Of a stretch of 64,000 nt of DNA, positions 26,456-51,642 are shown in pieces. Position 1 is the first letter of the stretch. Each line of letters opens with the position of its first letter. Source of the stretch: Mesaphorura yosii (taxonomy: Eukaryota > Arthropoda > Collembola > Poduromorpha > Tullbergiidae). The position numbers and the translations under genes were made by a program. The notes under the pieces were generated by a model. It was not told the DNA's origin. It saw only the letters and a list, made by a program, of their open reading frames with translations, and made no database searches. Location of the stretch: NCBI GenBank assembly GCA_009869945.1, contig WIXG01000317.1, forward strand, positions 27,309 through 91,308. The letters run 5' to 3'.

Positions 26456-27388
26456 AGAAGTCGTCCGAATCCCATAAATAAATGAATCGCACTCAGTCCT
26501 TAAAATGAGTACGAGCACACTGATCCTCTAACATTTGCCCGTGAAACCATTAAGTCCGATAGTCCGCTCTCATTAAGCCTTGTTTCTTTGTTTGTTGCAT
26601 CCGTCTGATTGATTCATTAGTCAAATCTACCGTGTGGAGTTCAAGGATACAATATGAAAAATAAAGCAGAACACAAAATGAGCTAAATGCATGCACGAGT
26701 AAATGCTTTCCTACTAAGCGTACCAAAAACGCTACAAACCAATTTAGGTGAACATTGGCTAAATATTTTGGATTTTTTTCCCTTGCAAATTAATATTCAG
26801 TAACAAAAGATGGGCTGACTCCTTTGAGATCGACAAAGCAAATTAAATCACAAATGTAGACAGAAACTCTCGAAAGTCGAAGCTCGAGACTTACTACAAT
26901 TGTGGACTCGTCATCGAATTAGTTTGTCCATAAAGAAGTTTTGTAAGCTCCATTTCACCCGACCACAAGCCTTCGTGTGACCAAAACTAATGAAAAGTTC
27001 ATTGTTCCAAGTTCTTGACCAGCGTAGGACAGATTGCTTGATTTGCATCAGGACATGACGAAAGAATGGCAAGACTAGGACTAGTTACAAACTTGCGTTC
27101 TTCGTGACCAGTCAGTTGGGACGAACCGCAGTGCCTGAGTTTTCTTGTAGAAATGCTGCGGGAGTAGTACGACGATGAATCCGGAAATTTGCATGGGTCC
27201 CCCTTCACTTACTTGCCGAGTATTGTATGGTTCCCTATCAACTAACACTGACCACGAAAAGACAAAGGTGGCGACGAATGGATTTCGTACACAAGTGGGA
27301 AAATTGCAAAGGTTTTGGCTCTCAGGAGTGAATCAGGCTAGAAGAAGATTAGAGAATGGCAAAGGACATATCCTGCAAAACATCGAAA
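26456..27388. other. Intergenic stretch at the 3' side of the GRK gene
   Basis: Only short frames, none with a family signature. It must hold the GRK 3' UTR on the minus strand; I could not fix its poly(A) signal. Confidence 0.4.
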
Positions 27389-32790
<5,402 letters not shown>

Positions 32791-34308
32791 GAGTTCCAGG
32801 ATTGCAGCAGTTGTTGATTATGCAGCGACTGCAGAAACGTAGGATTGACGAACAGTTGACCCATCAACTGGATACAATCAGCTATACGGTAGTTTTGCTA
32901 TTTGGACATGAACGTTGCCGGGACCGACGGACTGAAGTGTTGAAAGAGTCAATACTGGTCGCCAATTGTTCTGCAGTTGGTACGTCGAATATTAAGTAGA
33001 TCCAAGGAGTTTAAAAATTGTAGAGCCAATTTCTTTGTAATATCTGATTTGATTCAAATTCAACGACTTTCGTTATTGTGACGCAACTCCTTGATGAATG
33101 ATGTCGTTCTTGGTCCATTTACAGGAGGAATTCCTAATATTCGGTGTCGACTAAATTCCAGTCTCTACGTTATCTCATTATTTACCAAAATGGCTATTGG
33201 ATTTGGCAATTTTAGTATTCAGAATATACTTGCTTCTATTTCGGACGATATTGCAGATGATTCAATTTCAACCAGTTGAGCCCAGGTCAAGTAGTAGTTG
33301 GAGTTTTGTTGGAAATCGGCAAGTCCAATGCTTAATGAATGTGGTTGGTTGTATAATTGAAGTGCTAAACCATTGGCGTTTTCCAGGAACTTAGAAGTGT
33401 CCAAAGACAAGTTGATCAATCATAAGTTAATACTAGAACTTGGTTCTTAGGTTGTTTGTACCTATCGAGTCCTGCAATCGTCCTGATTTGAATAAAAAGT
33501 TGCCAACTTTCTTTATAGTCGAATTCACGGAATTTATGAACTTGTATTTTGTTTCTTCACGTAGTGGTTCACAATTTCAGATGACTCTTCAAAGTTGACC
33601 AGGACCAAGGACGACCAGAATTCAACTGATGAGCGTGCAGACCAAATCTCAATCAATTGTAGGACTCAAATGATTGGTCACGCTCACTCGTGCACTTGAA
33701 GAATCGGAATCGGAAGAAATGTTTTTTAAAAATTCACGATAAAGTAAAGCGATGAATGGATTGAAAGTGTGTTTTACGTGCTTTTGCGATCACTTGATGT
33801 ATTGTGCTTTTGTACGTGTGAGGTGATGTTAACGAACGAGAAGACCACACAGACCGATGATGAACTCGTTAGATGTTGGTTTGTGACTGAACTGAAGAAG
33901 ACGAGTTAACCGTGTCTTTCATGTCCGAGTGGGATGTGCAGATAGAATGGATGGATAGAGAACCAGAGAACCAATTTTGCTATTTGAGGTAAACTCTAGT
34001 CGAGTCGAGTAAAAGAGCCTGACTCTCTGACTGTGACTGGATGGAGTCTAGAGTCTAGCAAGTCTAGCTGCTGGTGTACGAGAGAAGGAAGTAAGAAGGA
34101 TAAAATATTCTACAAGGAAGTTTTTACTCTAAAAATTCTGAAAACCGAATTTTCAACCAGAAAGGTTTTCTCACTGAGCCAAGCAGAAATGCAAACGTCA
34201 CATGTGTACGCAGAGCGAGACCGAGATCTGTACTGCACACACGACTGGTGCGTATGAAAACATGGAGAAAGGTGCTTTTAAAGGCTTAACACCGCAGATA
34301 AGAGTTTT
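32791..34308. other. Intergenic stretch upstream of the GRK gene
   Basis: It contains the presumed GRK promoter on the minus strand. No further gene recognised. A short local repeat of AGTCTAG/GAGTCTAG words occurs near 34045-34070. Confidence 0.4.
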
Positions 34309-34402
34309 ATGGCTGTTGGAGTTGGAGCTGGAAGGATGTTACTTGCGATTCTCGGCCTGATGTTACACGTTTGTTTCGCTACCCCAGTCGATATTGGCAG
34401 AA
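34309..34402 (+). CDS. Possible signal-peptide first exon, rest of gene not found
   Basis: An ATG opens a frame with a clear signal-peptide pattern (GRMLLAILGLMLHVCFA, then TPVDIGR) that runs into a strong donor (AGAA/GTAAGC, phase 1). This is what the first coding exon of a secreted protein or peptide hormone precursor looks like. I could not find a convincing phase-compatible second exon before the RPL39 and STIM genes. The signal sequence and donor are seen; a gene is inferred. Confidence 0.3.
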
Positions 34403-35978
34403 GTAAGCCAAAACCAAAGGTAACGTCGCGTCGCGGAATGTTGAGTTGAAGGAAAGCAGCACGCTACGGTGTTTTTACGAAAGGTATGAAAAATCGCAAA
34501 ATACTTAAAGATCCAGGAAAGACACCGCATTCATCTTGCAAAAGACTACGACTTCGACTCGACTCTCTCTGCATTCTGACTCCCAGACATGAATGACTAT
34601 GGCTAGGTGTTAGTTGACTAGCATCGCACGGGCAGTGGCAGTGCGCCATGCCACTTTCCCTCTAAGGTTTTATGAGCTGCTATGTATTCCGAGGAAATGG
34701 ATACGACCACTGCAGCGTAGCCAAGCCAAAAATCAACTAGTCCGACCCCACTCACTGACGATACACGGTAAGCATCTTTCTCGGAGAAACAGAAAGTTCG
34801 AGCTGTAAGTAATGCGTCGTGCCAATATTCTGCATTGAAGCAGTAATAAAATAATTCCAGCGCACATTACAGGGCAATCATAGCTGGAAAAACAATCTTT
34901 CAGGCCCATTACGACGCGCAGAAAATATAACAAAAGTGAAAAAGCCCAGTTTAATGGCTGCCACTCCATCAATCACAATCATTTAACATGGAGCGATGGA
35001 ACATGATACTCCTTTCATCCTCAGGACATGGCTAATGAGACAGTAAACTAGCAGTTACAAGATCACTCGGAGGGATATTGGAACTCTGCCTGACAAGGCC
35101 ACGAGTCAAAACCTTCTATTTCCATTTCCCAAAACGAAATCATTGTGTTTGCTGAAACCTTTCTCTCTCTTTTTTCACCAATAATGAAACGACAACCTGC
35201 CCCAGCAGTACGATGTCTGCCGTCTGCTGTTTCCTCTTTATTTTTAAGATTCAGAGTGCGAAAAGGCGACATACGGCACGAAATCATGCAAGACCATCTC
35301 TTTCGAATTAAAGCGTCTCCATTCTCCAACCTCAAGTATTCTAGGAGGAATTCTCTGAGCGTATTGTGCGCCTGGAACACTGAGCGTTCTAGCGCAAAGA
35401 TCTTGCGTCTTACAACACCTTCTTTTCATTCACTCTCGTCCGTACTCCCAATAGGACACTAGCAAAAGTCATCCCGTCCTGCCTCGCCTCCTGCCTCTTG
35501 CTCGTAAACGCACGACTCTTACGATAATGACATAAATGTATTACACCGCCACCGAGCAGCCATGACACGCTCAGCACAACGGCTTCCCCGTGCTTTCCGT
35601 CCCAAAACACGAACCTAAACATGAGTTTCCAACTTGCGAATTTTGGTATTCCGACTCGCCTCCTGTCAAGCCATGCAGGTTCCAGTGCATTGTGTGGAGG
35701 TAGCCAGCAAAACGTCATCTGTAATTCTGGGAGCGTCACTTTAGGACATGGGCACGAAATGGAAATAGCAATACGAACTGCCAAACTTCATCGCATGCCA
35801 ATATCATCTCCGAAATCGAGCCAGGAAGTTCTTCAGCGGTTTCAATTAATGTTCACACATAAAGCAGAATGTCTCCACAGAACGATAACTTTTTCAGTTT
35901 ATTATCATATTAACCAATTTTATAATGGGTTAAGAATGCAACAATACATAAGACTGTAAAATGTAGTTGGCGATCTTC
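34403..35978. other. Stretch without a recognised gene
   Basis: Several open frames of 100-124 codons overlap on both strands between 35063 and 35959. They shadow each other, lack family signatures and probably reflect a locally higher GC content. It includes the 3' end of RPL39 on the minus strand. Confidence 0.4.
35898..35903 (-). terminator. Poly(A) signal of RPL39
   Basis: AATAAA on the minus strand, 76 bp beyond the RPL39 stop codon. Confidence 0.55.
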
Positions 35979-36852
35979 TTACAGCTTGAGCTTGGTTCTA
36001 CGCCAGTGACGCCTCTTCGCGTTATACCTGTAAAGATGGAAATACAAATGAATCAGAATGACATGAACAACATAGCTAGTTTAGCCGACGGAGGATTCCA
36101 GGCGGAAAATTTAGATTTATGACTCACAATTTATTAATACTTAGCCACTACAGGTTTTGTTCTAAGCGTGCAGATCGCTCAAACAAAATCATAAGTAGCT
36201 TTTAAATATAATGAACTGCATTGACAGGGTACGTGGCCACGTTAAACAGGCTAAGGCTGAACAAGTTGCATTAAGTGGTCGCACAAGAAACTATCTACCG
36301 CTATTTGCAAGTCCAGACTTTAACTATTTAATTGACTTAGCAAGAAAAAGCTATCCCAACCTAAGCACCAGAATACTAGCCCTATTTACTAATTCTGGCT
36401 GTTAGGTATTTCTATTAGAAAATGTGGTACCTTTGGGGATATGCATTTCCTCTTTAGAAGGAGATGTTTCTGGTGATGGGTCCAAATTACTACGATAGTT
36501 TTTACCTCTAGCTAAGGTGGTTGAGGAGTAGATTCACAACCAAACTCGAAATAGCCAACAAGCTCACATAGATGTCAAATTTAAATTTATATCGACTTAC
36601 CGAATGGTATTTCCAGTTTTCATACGAATCCATTGTGGAATGGGACGATTTTGATTCAACTTCTTCGCCAATTTTCGCTTGATGCGAAATGTCTTGTGAG
36701 AAGACTGAAAAATAAGAGCAATAAAATTGGTTACGACCGGTCACATAATCCAGACATTTATGAGATTTAATATAGTTACTATTTTCTTAAACTCGGTAAA
36801 TCAAGTACCAGTAACTGACAATACTGATAGCAAAAATAATTTTACTTACCAT
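35979..36852 (-). CDS. RPL39: Ribosomal protein L39 (eL39)
   Basis: Three exons: 36852-36850 (the ATG alone), 36704-36601 and 36027-35979, giving exactly the family length of 51 aa. The protein reads [16 protein letters not shown], then [17 protein letters not shown], and ends [15 protein letters not shown], which is eL39 almost residue for residue. It is a component of the 60S subunit lining the peptide exit tunnel. The ATG immediately followed by a donor (ATG/GTAAGT) is a common ribosomal-protein gene layout. Because no exon is longer than 104 bp, simple open-frame searches miss it. The second intron (573 bp) is large for this window. Confidence 0.97.
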
Positions 36853-38327
36853 TTTCGTCGATTCTTCGCCTAATGAGAGTAAACCTAATGAAATTCTGAT
36901 TAAATTTAACCAGTGAGTTCCGGCTGCTGTTCTGTTCAGCAAGGCGACGTCTTCAATACGATACGAGAGCTGGTATAAAATGGGAGGCCGTCCATGCAGT
37001 GCCAACATGAGCTTGGTTGTGAACGAGAAAGATGGGAGCTACTTTTGAGACGAATGGGAAAACCATGCCTTCTACCTTCTCATTTCTCTCGCCGCCTGCA
37101 GAGCACAAGGCATTGCATCCTGCCAACTGCGGGAACAGCAACAGCTTTTTTCGAATCACCACAGATGGAACACGACTGCCGTCTCTCTCTCCATCAACGT
37201 CCCGGCTCGCTCAGTTAAGTCAGGAGTCATAAATGAAATGAAATGTTGCAAATTGTTTGATGTGCGCTCTTTTCTCGTCCTCATTGTTCTTTTGCACGCG
37301 GACTCATTCACATTTTACACTAATAATGTTTATAACATGGCGTACAAACCCTAAACGGGATGATGATGCATAAAATGTGCTGCTGCTATGCACGGTGCAA
37401 AAGGAAACGGAAAACTGTTTACGGGATCAGACACTCGAAAGCTAGTTTAAAATACCCATTTTCTGGCTAAAAATGCAATTTGGAGCAACCACATACGTGC
37501 GACGTAATGTCCATACGTACGAGCCAAGGCCATTGTCATTTGGTTGAAATGAACATAAAGCGCAAAAGGGTCTCAACTGATAGCAAAACTGAAGCAATAA
37601 TTCGTATTCACGTAGCTTCTAATTGGCTTCTTTGTTATTGACCTGAGTCTGAACCTGCAAGCGACTCAAGCGAGAAGTGCCGGACCACGAATCACGAACC
37701 ATTCTTTTAGTGCAGTACAGTGCACAGTCACGGGGATTCAGTCGGTGAATTTCAAAGTGTCAGCTCATAATCCACAAATGCAAGAGTCAAGTCAAGTGTT
37801 GTGCAAAGTCAGCGTACGTATGTAATGTGTAATTGCATTAACTTTTAATGGAACAAAACATATCCGTTATATAACTCAGCAGAGTACGTGCTGACTTCAT
37901 TTTAATACTGTGAGTACCCAAAATATGCATTAGACGAAGCACGGGTGTTTTTATCTCTAACTCAACCACCGGAGTACGGTTCCAACCTCTGCAATTTTTA
38001 ATTGGAACTAATTAATTCCTGATTGAGGTTTTTCTGTCTTGGATTTATCACATGCAGAGATCGAGGACTTTTTATTTACATGAGTTCTGTTTACCAGTAA
38101 ATGTGAGTTTTCGCAAGGACTGACAGTGACCAGCAGGATGCAGTTTTGTGTGATACTACAATTAAAGTTGTGAACCACGTGAGGACTTCCTTTGATGGTG
38201 ACAAGGCGGATCGAGTCAACAGTCTAATCGCCTGCTGGTCCGCTTGTCGGTGATCAGCTGAGGAGGTCACTATTACCTTAATATACAAAGAGTCGATTCC
38301 GGTGATTTCTAGACGTAAAACAACGCA
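36853..38327. promoter_or_regulatory. Divergent upstream region of RPL39 and STIM
   Basis: The two genes are head to head, about 1.5 kb apart. The RPL39 5' UTR occupies the low-coordinate end. Short frames only; a 66-codon plus-strand frame near 37032-37232 has no family signature. The promoters are assumed from gene orientation. Confidence 0.35.
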
Positions 38328-44484
<6,157 letters not shown>

Positions 44485-47400
44485 CCTGCCGATTGATGGG
44501 ACCAGACAAATCTCAAAAGCTGCAGAAAGTACGAAGCACTACCAACCATTTGGAATAAGTGTCCAAAGCAATAGCAATTGACGCAGTAGTTCTTAAAAGA
44601 TTGTGATAATTGCAAAGTTATTATCGCGCCGCGTATGACGCACTCCTCTTGTTAATATTTAATTGTTTGAAAGAAAATAGCGGTTGTCAACATTTGAGCT
44701 AAGTTGTCACACAAGACATAATTGAAAAAAGTGATTTTTTGTGAAGTGTGAAGGAATTTTTTCAAAACTTAGCTGACTTATAAATTAATGCTAAGGCCGA
44801 TTTTTCGGCGTGGGGAACTGTGACAATCCTTTTGTATTTAAGATGTTGCCTGAGGATGTTAATTTTGATGTCGCGGTTGGCTTCTATGATATGCACATTT
44901 CGAATCTCGTAAGTCTGATCTGCTGGATCTGATTTTAGAAATAGTGATTTTTAATTAAGTGTCTTAGTTTGCTGTCGAAACGGTTTAGGGAGTGAAGTTT
45001 TTGGTCGGCCTAAATAATTTATTGTTATTTGTTAGAGACGCTTGTTGTAATTTGCACTGTTTACAGCCTCAAGGCAAAAGGTCACAGTTTTGCCTCCATT
45101 TGTAATATGCTTTTCGTCTGATTTAAGCATTTTAAATAAAATCAAAGTTTAGCCTTGATTTTTTGGACTTTCCTTTCTCTGCGCAAACACATCGTGATAT
45201 GCTAATTTCTTTCAAAGTGGGACGATGGAAATTGATGAACCATATTGCGAGAGATCGGGATGAAGATAGCAGTAAAGTCGCACGCACGCAGCGATTGATC
45301 ATGCGAATGCCAGCGCGCCTCGATCATAATTGATGAGCGCGGATCACGATCACAGATCACTGGTCGTTGTTAAGACCTTTAATCTCGAGATCGTCATAAT
45401 TGCACACTTATACTCTCCTACATGTATAATCCACGTAATTGTCGTGACAAGACAACTTATTCAACGCGTTATATCAAAGTTGACTGAAGAAACTATAAGA
45501 ATGTAAAGTGTGTTTTCCTGATCTCTCAGTCAGGCAGCCAAATAATGTCAGCCCATACAAAAAATTGCAAGTCTGCAGGTACGATGGCACAAACAAGACT
45601 AAATTCTAGGTTAATACTTGCACTTGCAATTATGAGGGTTTAAAGCGCTGATGCTGACTATGACTCGAAACCACATCACCTGTAATGGTGTTCGCAGCTT
45701 CTGCTTGGTCAATGGGCAATGTAATGCGTTTGATAATGCCGAGAAATAGAGCCCGGTTTTTGGTTTGGCCTCTTGACACAGTGTTAAAACCGGTCCGACG
45801 GGATTTTTTGTCTAAAATTGAGTTTATCGAAATGTATCATAAAGCGATGGCATCCAACGAGGGAAGGAGTGTAATTCAGTTTCTTAGCGATGTGATTGCA
45901 TGCAATTCGTTTGACATGTATCTAAGATGCAGTTTTTGGACTTGACTTTTTTGTAACACTTAAACGGTTTTCCTTTTAAGATGGGAATACAAGCATTACT
46001 GACCATTTGGTCGTGAATTAGTACTGCACTGGTTTGAATTGAAAGTACTGAGCTTGATTAAGGCGTCTCTGCTATACCGTGTCTTGATCTTGAGTGAATC
46101 TATATACTAGCATAAACAACTTATTTTACTTTTATTCATTTTGATTTCTTTTGTTCAACTTATTTCAGTTTACATTTGAGTGTGGCCGTGTTGATACCTG
46201 CGAACGTTGTCGGAGTTCTGAATTTACAACGCTTCATATTTTCAGTTTTCCATCTTCAATTTGTAGCACTATCTTGGCAATTTCTTTCAGAGCCATAGTT
46301 GTTCAGAGCAAAGAACGCCGTTTGTTTTTAAGCTTGCAAAAATAGTGATAGGATAAATTGAAAAAAATGCAACGGATATAGAACTGTGAATTCCAAACAC
46401 ATCTGGTCAACTATTCCTCTGGACTGCAGGTGATCACATTGGAAGACAAGTGAACAAAGGAGGTAAGAGAAACCAAGCTTTTTCATACGTATTCACATCC
46501 AGAAAATCCTTGCTGCAACGATGTGGTTCGAAAACGGTGCTTCTAAATAGTAAAACATGAAGCTGTCAGGAATTAACTCTTACATAAAATTTTTAAGTAT
46601 GAAGTTAACATTATGGGAGCTTTGGTGATCATCTTCATAGAGCGAGATTGGAGATTCACTATTTTGTGAGGATTGACACTTTCCCAGTCTCATATGCGTA
46701 CAACAGGAGATTAGCCAGTACGATTGTTGCTTCAGTGAAAAATTTAAATGACACAATGTTGTGAAGCTTTACAAAACGAGACTATCCATTTCGGGTATTT
46801 GTGACTGGTTGGAGCTTTATGTCAAGAGATTTGTGTGTGAGATGTCCATTGTTTTACGCGCGACAAGTGTGACTTGCGGATGATAATAAAAGGAACAATG
46901 GCGTGTAGAATTGGTTGCGGTCAATTCCAAATGGAGAGCAGATTGACCGTATTGGACATACTTCCACTTTTGCAATTCCGTAGTAAAAGGGAAAAGTTAA
47001 TGTATTCGTCAAAGGTAGGTTAGTTCAATTCGTTACATTTTGTTGGCAATAAAAACTAAACTTCAGGTAGGCATTTTGACGTGCAAGCGGTCATTGTATT
47101 AAACTCGAATTGAATTTAAGATTATGCTGATGTTCACTGGTACTGGTCCATCTACTTTTTCTCTCAACTAGTCTTTCCTAAATCTCGTCTCACGCCATAA
47201 AACAAAAGCAGGCGTGTACTGTCAATGCTACCAACAATTTTTTATGACGCCGATGCTCCTCTTATTTCGAAAAATCAAGTCTGGTCTCCTCAATTCTCAT
47301 TTGGGAATGTAACACAATTCAGATGTGACTCTGAACTGTCAAATATTTGATTTGTTTACCGTTTAATTGAAAGCAACTTTTGCTCTTGTTTTGAGACTCA

Positions 47401-50400
47401 CCACGTCACAACTGTAAAATCTATCTTACGCATTGTAATCTATGGGGTTGTTTCCGAGTCGAAGATTTTGTTTTGTGAGACCCGGCCACTTGCCACTTTC
47501 TTTCCTTCCTAAGGTGCAAAGTGATAAACTGGGTTTTCTTTTCCTTGTTAGGAATGAGACCAATCAATTTACTGACTTTTTTTGTAACAAATCCTTATCA
47601 TACTGTCGTGCAGTATGTATGCCTTTGTCGAGATCTGAATAAATCCCCTTATCCACGTGATAGCGGTGATTCCCTGATTCCCTTCCCTGATTTATATCAT
47701 TAAGAACTTATCATGAGAGCTTTATGGCTTCGCTATAAATTAAACATTTATGACCCTTTTATTGGCTGTAATTCACACATGCTTTTCCGTTTTCCTTATT
47801 TGAGCTCAAATCCGCACCAACAGTCGCAATGTTAATTGGGTCATGCGTAAATTGTAGCAGCATTTTAAAGTGTAGCACGAGCATCATTAACAGTAAGAGC
47901 TTTTAAATCTTCGCATTTCTTAATCTGAAATATTTTGTAAGGAACTTAGTGTTCATACTGAGAAAAATGACACGGCTAAAAATTCTTCACGCGGCTGTAC
48001 ATTCCTCGGATGAATCAGGTGGTGTGGTGTGAATTGGATTGAGTTGTCTGCTTTCATGAGCACACAAACGTTGGTGCACACAATGGCTCCATTCTGTACG
48101 AGATCGTGTTCAAGAAATCTCGTACCGATTCATTTAATTCATTCTGATTGGACAATTGGACTCTCAGTTTTATGGCTCGATTGGGCAAGATTTTCCGAGC
48201 TTCATTTTTAAGCCGATTTGTAAGGTGGAGTGGATTATGAGAATCCATTACAGACTACATTTGGATTATGATCTCACTAGAAAGAGTTGTGTTTGATGTT
48301 GGATTGTGTCATGTCCCAACACTTTGTGAATGATACGGATCTGCCCTCCAATACACACGTTGGTAATAACACATGACGAATGGACAGCTTAATGTATGAC
48401 TGTTTTGTTCATTAAATTTGAGAACGGTTGTAGCTTCGTAATTTCGAGATTATTAAATTCTGAGCACGATCTGCGATTATTGTTGTGCTCGGCCTTACCT
48501 GTTACGTTACTGTTACATGTTGGGACTTTTGGACATGGGCATTTGTGAAAGTTTGAGTTTACTCATGGTTGTAATTATTAATTATGAAATTAAAGCATTA
48601 AAATTTGATTACTCAAATCTCCCACTTGTGGTTCGTGTATGGAAGAAATTTATGACCACTACAATCGTCGAAACGACCGACGTTTGTCGGCCTTGTCTAG
48701 AATACATTGTACGTGTGCATTTATATCCTCTGGGGTCTGGTGAACGCTCGAATCATTGCAACCCACTTCTGTATTTTTGCAAGTGAAGTGAAATCCCATG
48801 AAATCCAACTCATTTCCCATAACAATCGGAAGTTCCCGTGAAATTCCATTCGCTTTCCAATTCTCTTGAGTTGATCGCGTTTGTTCAGATTGCTCAGAAA
48901 GGCCGAGATTAATGAAGCTGAAACAATTTCATTAGTAAAAATACGGTGTTTATTCAGCCTTTACAAAGTCTGTTATTCGCATTTCATTCTCCCATTAATG
49001 GAAGCTTTGTTCGAGTAGGGTTGAATGAAAACGAAAGTCGCAATTCGTAGCTTGTAAATGCCATTCAAGTCGCAACAGCAGTTGAAGCAGTAATGGGACA
49101 ATGAAAATATCTGCACGTGACTATTTTTCGACACTGACCAATTCTGTTCAGCTGTTCATTGTTCATGACACACATGGGTTCTTACCGCAGCAGTTCTGGC
49201 TTGTATTATCATAATTGCGGTACCACCCAGCCTTAGAATGTGATTGTGGAAGTTTTTCATGTCATTACTTTTCATTTTTATTTCATTACATGCGCGTTTT
49301 TGCATAATTAATTAGCAACAAATTCTGAACGAATGGACGCCAACACCTTGCCAATTTTTGACCGGTAGTTCACACCACGTGGTGGACAACAAAATTATTT
49401 TGTGCATATGTTCAGAATGCGCAATGGCCAGCTCAGTATTCGCATTTACTCCTGTCAGGGCCCACCCAATTTGACGTAAGGATTTGTAATTAATTTCTAC
49501 TTATTAGCGGCATGATTGCTTGACAGCTACAATTTCAATCAAGGATATGCTTGAAGTGCGGTGGCGGTGCACGTGTGTCCGTGCTGTTTATGCGTAACGT
49601 TTCTTAATCCATTTCTGCATGCTAATTAATCATGTCAATAGAATTTTGCCAAGATTGATCAGGCGAAGTATTTGATAGCATGCGCGTACGGCCAGTCAAA
49701 TTTTCAATTTTGCGCCCTTGGGAGATTTTAAACATAATTCTAAGATGTGGCTCTCATGCCCCTGCCATCTCAGGAGTTTCGTGCATTTTCTATTTCATTC
49801 TCACGTTCACGTTTATGAAACTTAATTGCTCGTGATTTGTACTTCAAAATTCAAAGTTCCACGTTCGAAGCGTATCGCATAACAGCTGTGACGAATGAAA
49901 TATGTACAATAAACCAAAGAGCATTCCAAGATGACTCACGATCGCAATATTCGACAACAGGCACGAAATCTAGAAACTTAGAAATTTCTTAATGGATAAT
50001 TGTAACTTGCGAGTAATTAGTTCGAATACAACAACCCTGTGCTGTCGGTGTGTCACAATTCGGCTAATTGTACGTTGCGAAGGTTTCATTTCGTACTTTT
50101 TTACTGTAAAATCATCGTGCGCGTTGCTGCAATGATGGGCCAGAGCGACTTTCCTTTGCCAGTACAACTTGTTTTTCTTCTTTATGAGGAAAATGAAAGA
50201 TCAAATAACGCAAAAGGTACATTCACGTGTGGTCTGCGCAATTACATCATTCTGCCCTACTGTGTTACATGACAACAATTTTACAAGCGACACTTGCTTT
50301 TGTTTAACTTTTTGAGAAGAGATGTTTACAATTGAGTTTGTTTTGGGGAAAGATTCGTCGAGCCGAAAGTGTGAAACGCGAGTGTGTATAGGTGAGATAA

Positions 50401-51642
50401 AAGAAACAATATATCACTAAATACCTCGTATACCTTGACGGAATTCATTCACAAATCGGATGCAGGCACGAGGCGAGGCTGAGACATGTGTTTGCCATGT
50501 TATTACTCGCACAAGCAGCGAGAAATTGATTGCTTTGAACTTATCGTAGGCAGGCTAGGCATTCAAAATCCTCTGACGCCTAAGTGCCGTGGATTGAGAT
50601 AGTCTTTCCGATGCTTATTGCAAAAATTTCTCTCTCAAATTGTTGAGAGTTGTGGCATGTTCTCTTGAACTGAATGGATTTGCACTTCGTTCACTCTGAG
50701 ATGAGATGCAAACTTCTGGGCCTTGGGCGTCGTTTCTGAAACAATTGCGCACGAATTTGTCTAGTTTATCTTGTCAATTCATTTGTAAAATGCATTTGCT
50801 ACATTGTGGTTGCGTTTTATGCTCCGCTGCTCTAAATTATTCGAATTCCATAACCCACAAAGTGTTTATGTATCAGATAACAAACTGACAAGACGGAGAT
50901 TGAAATCAGGCTGAAATTAGCCTGTAATTATTCAAGTTTGCTTTCTGTTTTTCTACTTTTACATCTTGTTTTAATCGTCGGCGTGTGCACGGTGGGCAGG
51001 TGTGCAAATCTTTCATTTCACACGCCGCTGTTCTCAAAGAAGTGTAACGGTGAATCAGTGACCATTACAAAGTAATAGTCGACTAATAATAAATGTGTTA
51101 GCCACGGCCACTACGCAAAGAAGTTCATTTACACGGGTAAGCGTCTTCGACGGCTTGTCTCATATTGCCTCAGACTCATTCCATTCACATTTGTATTGCG
51201 AATTTGTTCATTCTGATACGTCTGTCCAACACCTCAGAAGCTGGTCGCAAATGCAAACGGAGCTCCTGGGTATTACCATTCTAATTTTACGCCTACTATT
51301 TATGACAGAGATTCAGACATTGGATATACATTATAATCAATTGTCATTTTGATGTTTTTGACCTTTTATTTGCATTTCATTACAAATATGTACTAACTAA
51401 CTAGCATGAAATAATCCACGATCTGAATGCTAACCTTTGAACTGCTAATACTGTAAAGCGACGTGATATGAGGTAACTCTGCCTGTTTGGCTGCAGTCAG
51501 TACTCTGAGACAAGACAGTTTAAAATTGAACGTCTCTTTCACTCTGACTTGACCACTCCAGTAAAGTGTGCACTGACTTGACTTTAGCTTCTGTCCAATA
51601 ATTGGTTTCTCCTGTTGATTTCAGATTGTTCGAAACCGAAAA
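44485..51642. other. 7.2-kb stretch without a recognised gene
   Basis: The largest gene-free interval of the window. It begins with the STIM 3' UTR, where an AATAAA at 45135-45140 could be the poly(A) signal. Open frames are at most 89 codons, scattered on both strands, and none shows a family motif or phase-compatible splice partners. No tRNA, tandem array, inverted terminal repeat or transposase remnant recognised. It may hold distal regulatory DNA, non-coding transcripts or fast-evolving small exons that I cannot read. Confidence 0.5.

Noticed and set aside
35410-35784. 124-codon minus-strand frame, with a 112-codon plus-strand partner
   Set aside because: The two frames shadow each other, neither shows domains, and no splice sites tie them to neighbours.
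45230-45365. Cluster of GATCA/TGATC words after STIM
   Set aside because: Short, irregular and without a fixed unit; not distinguishable from chance in this composition.
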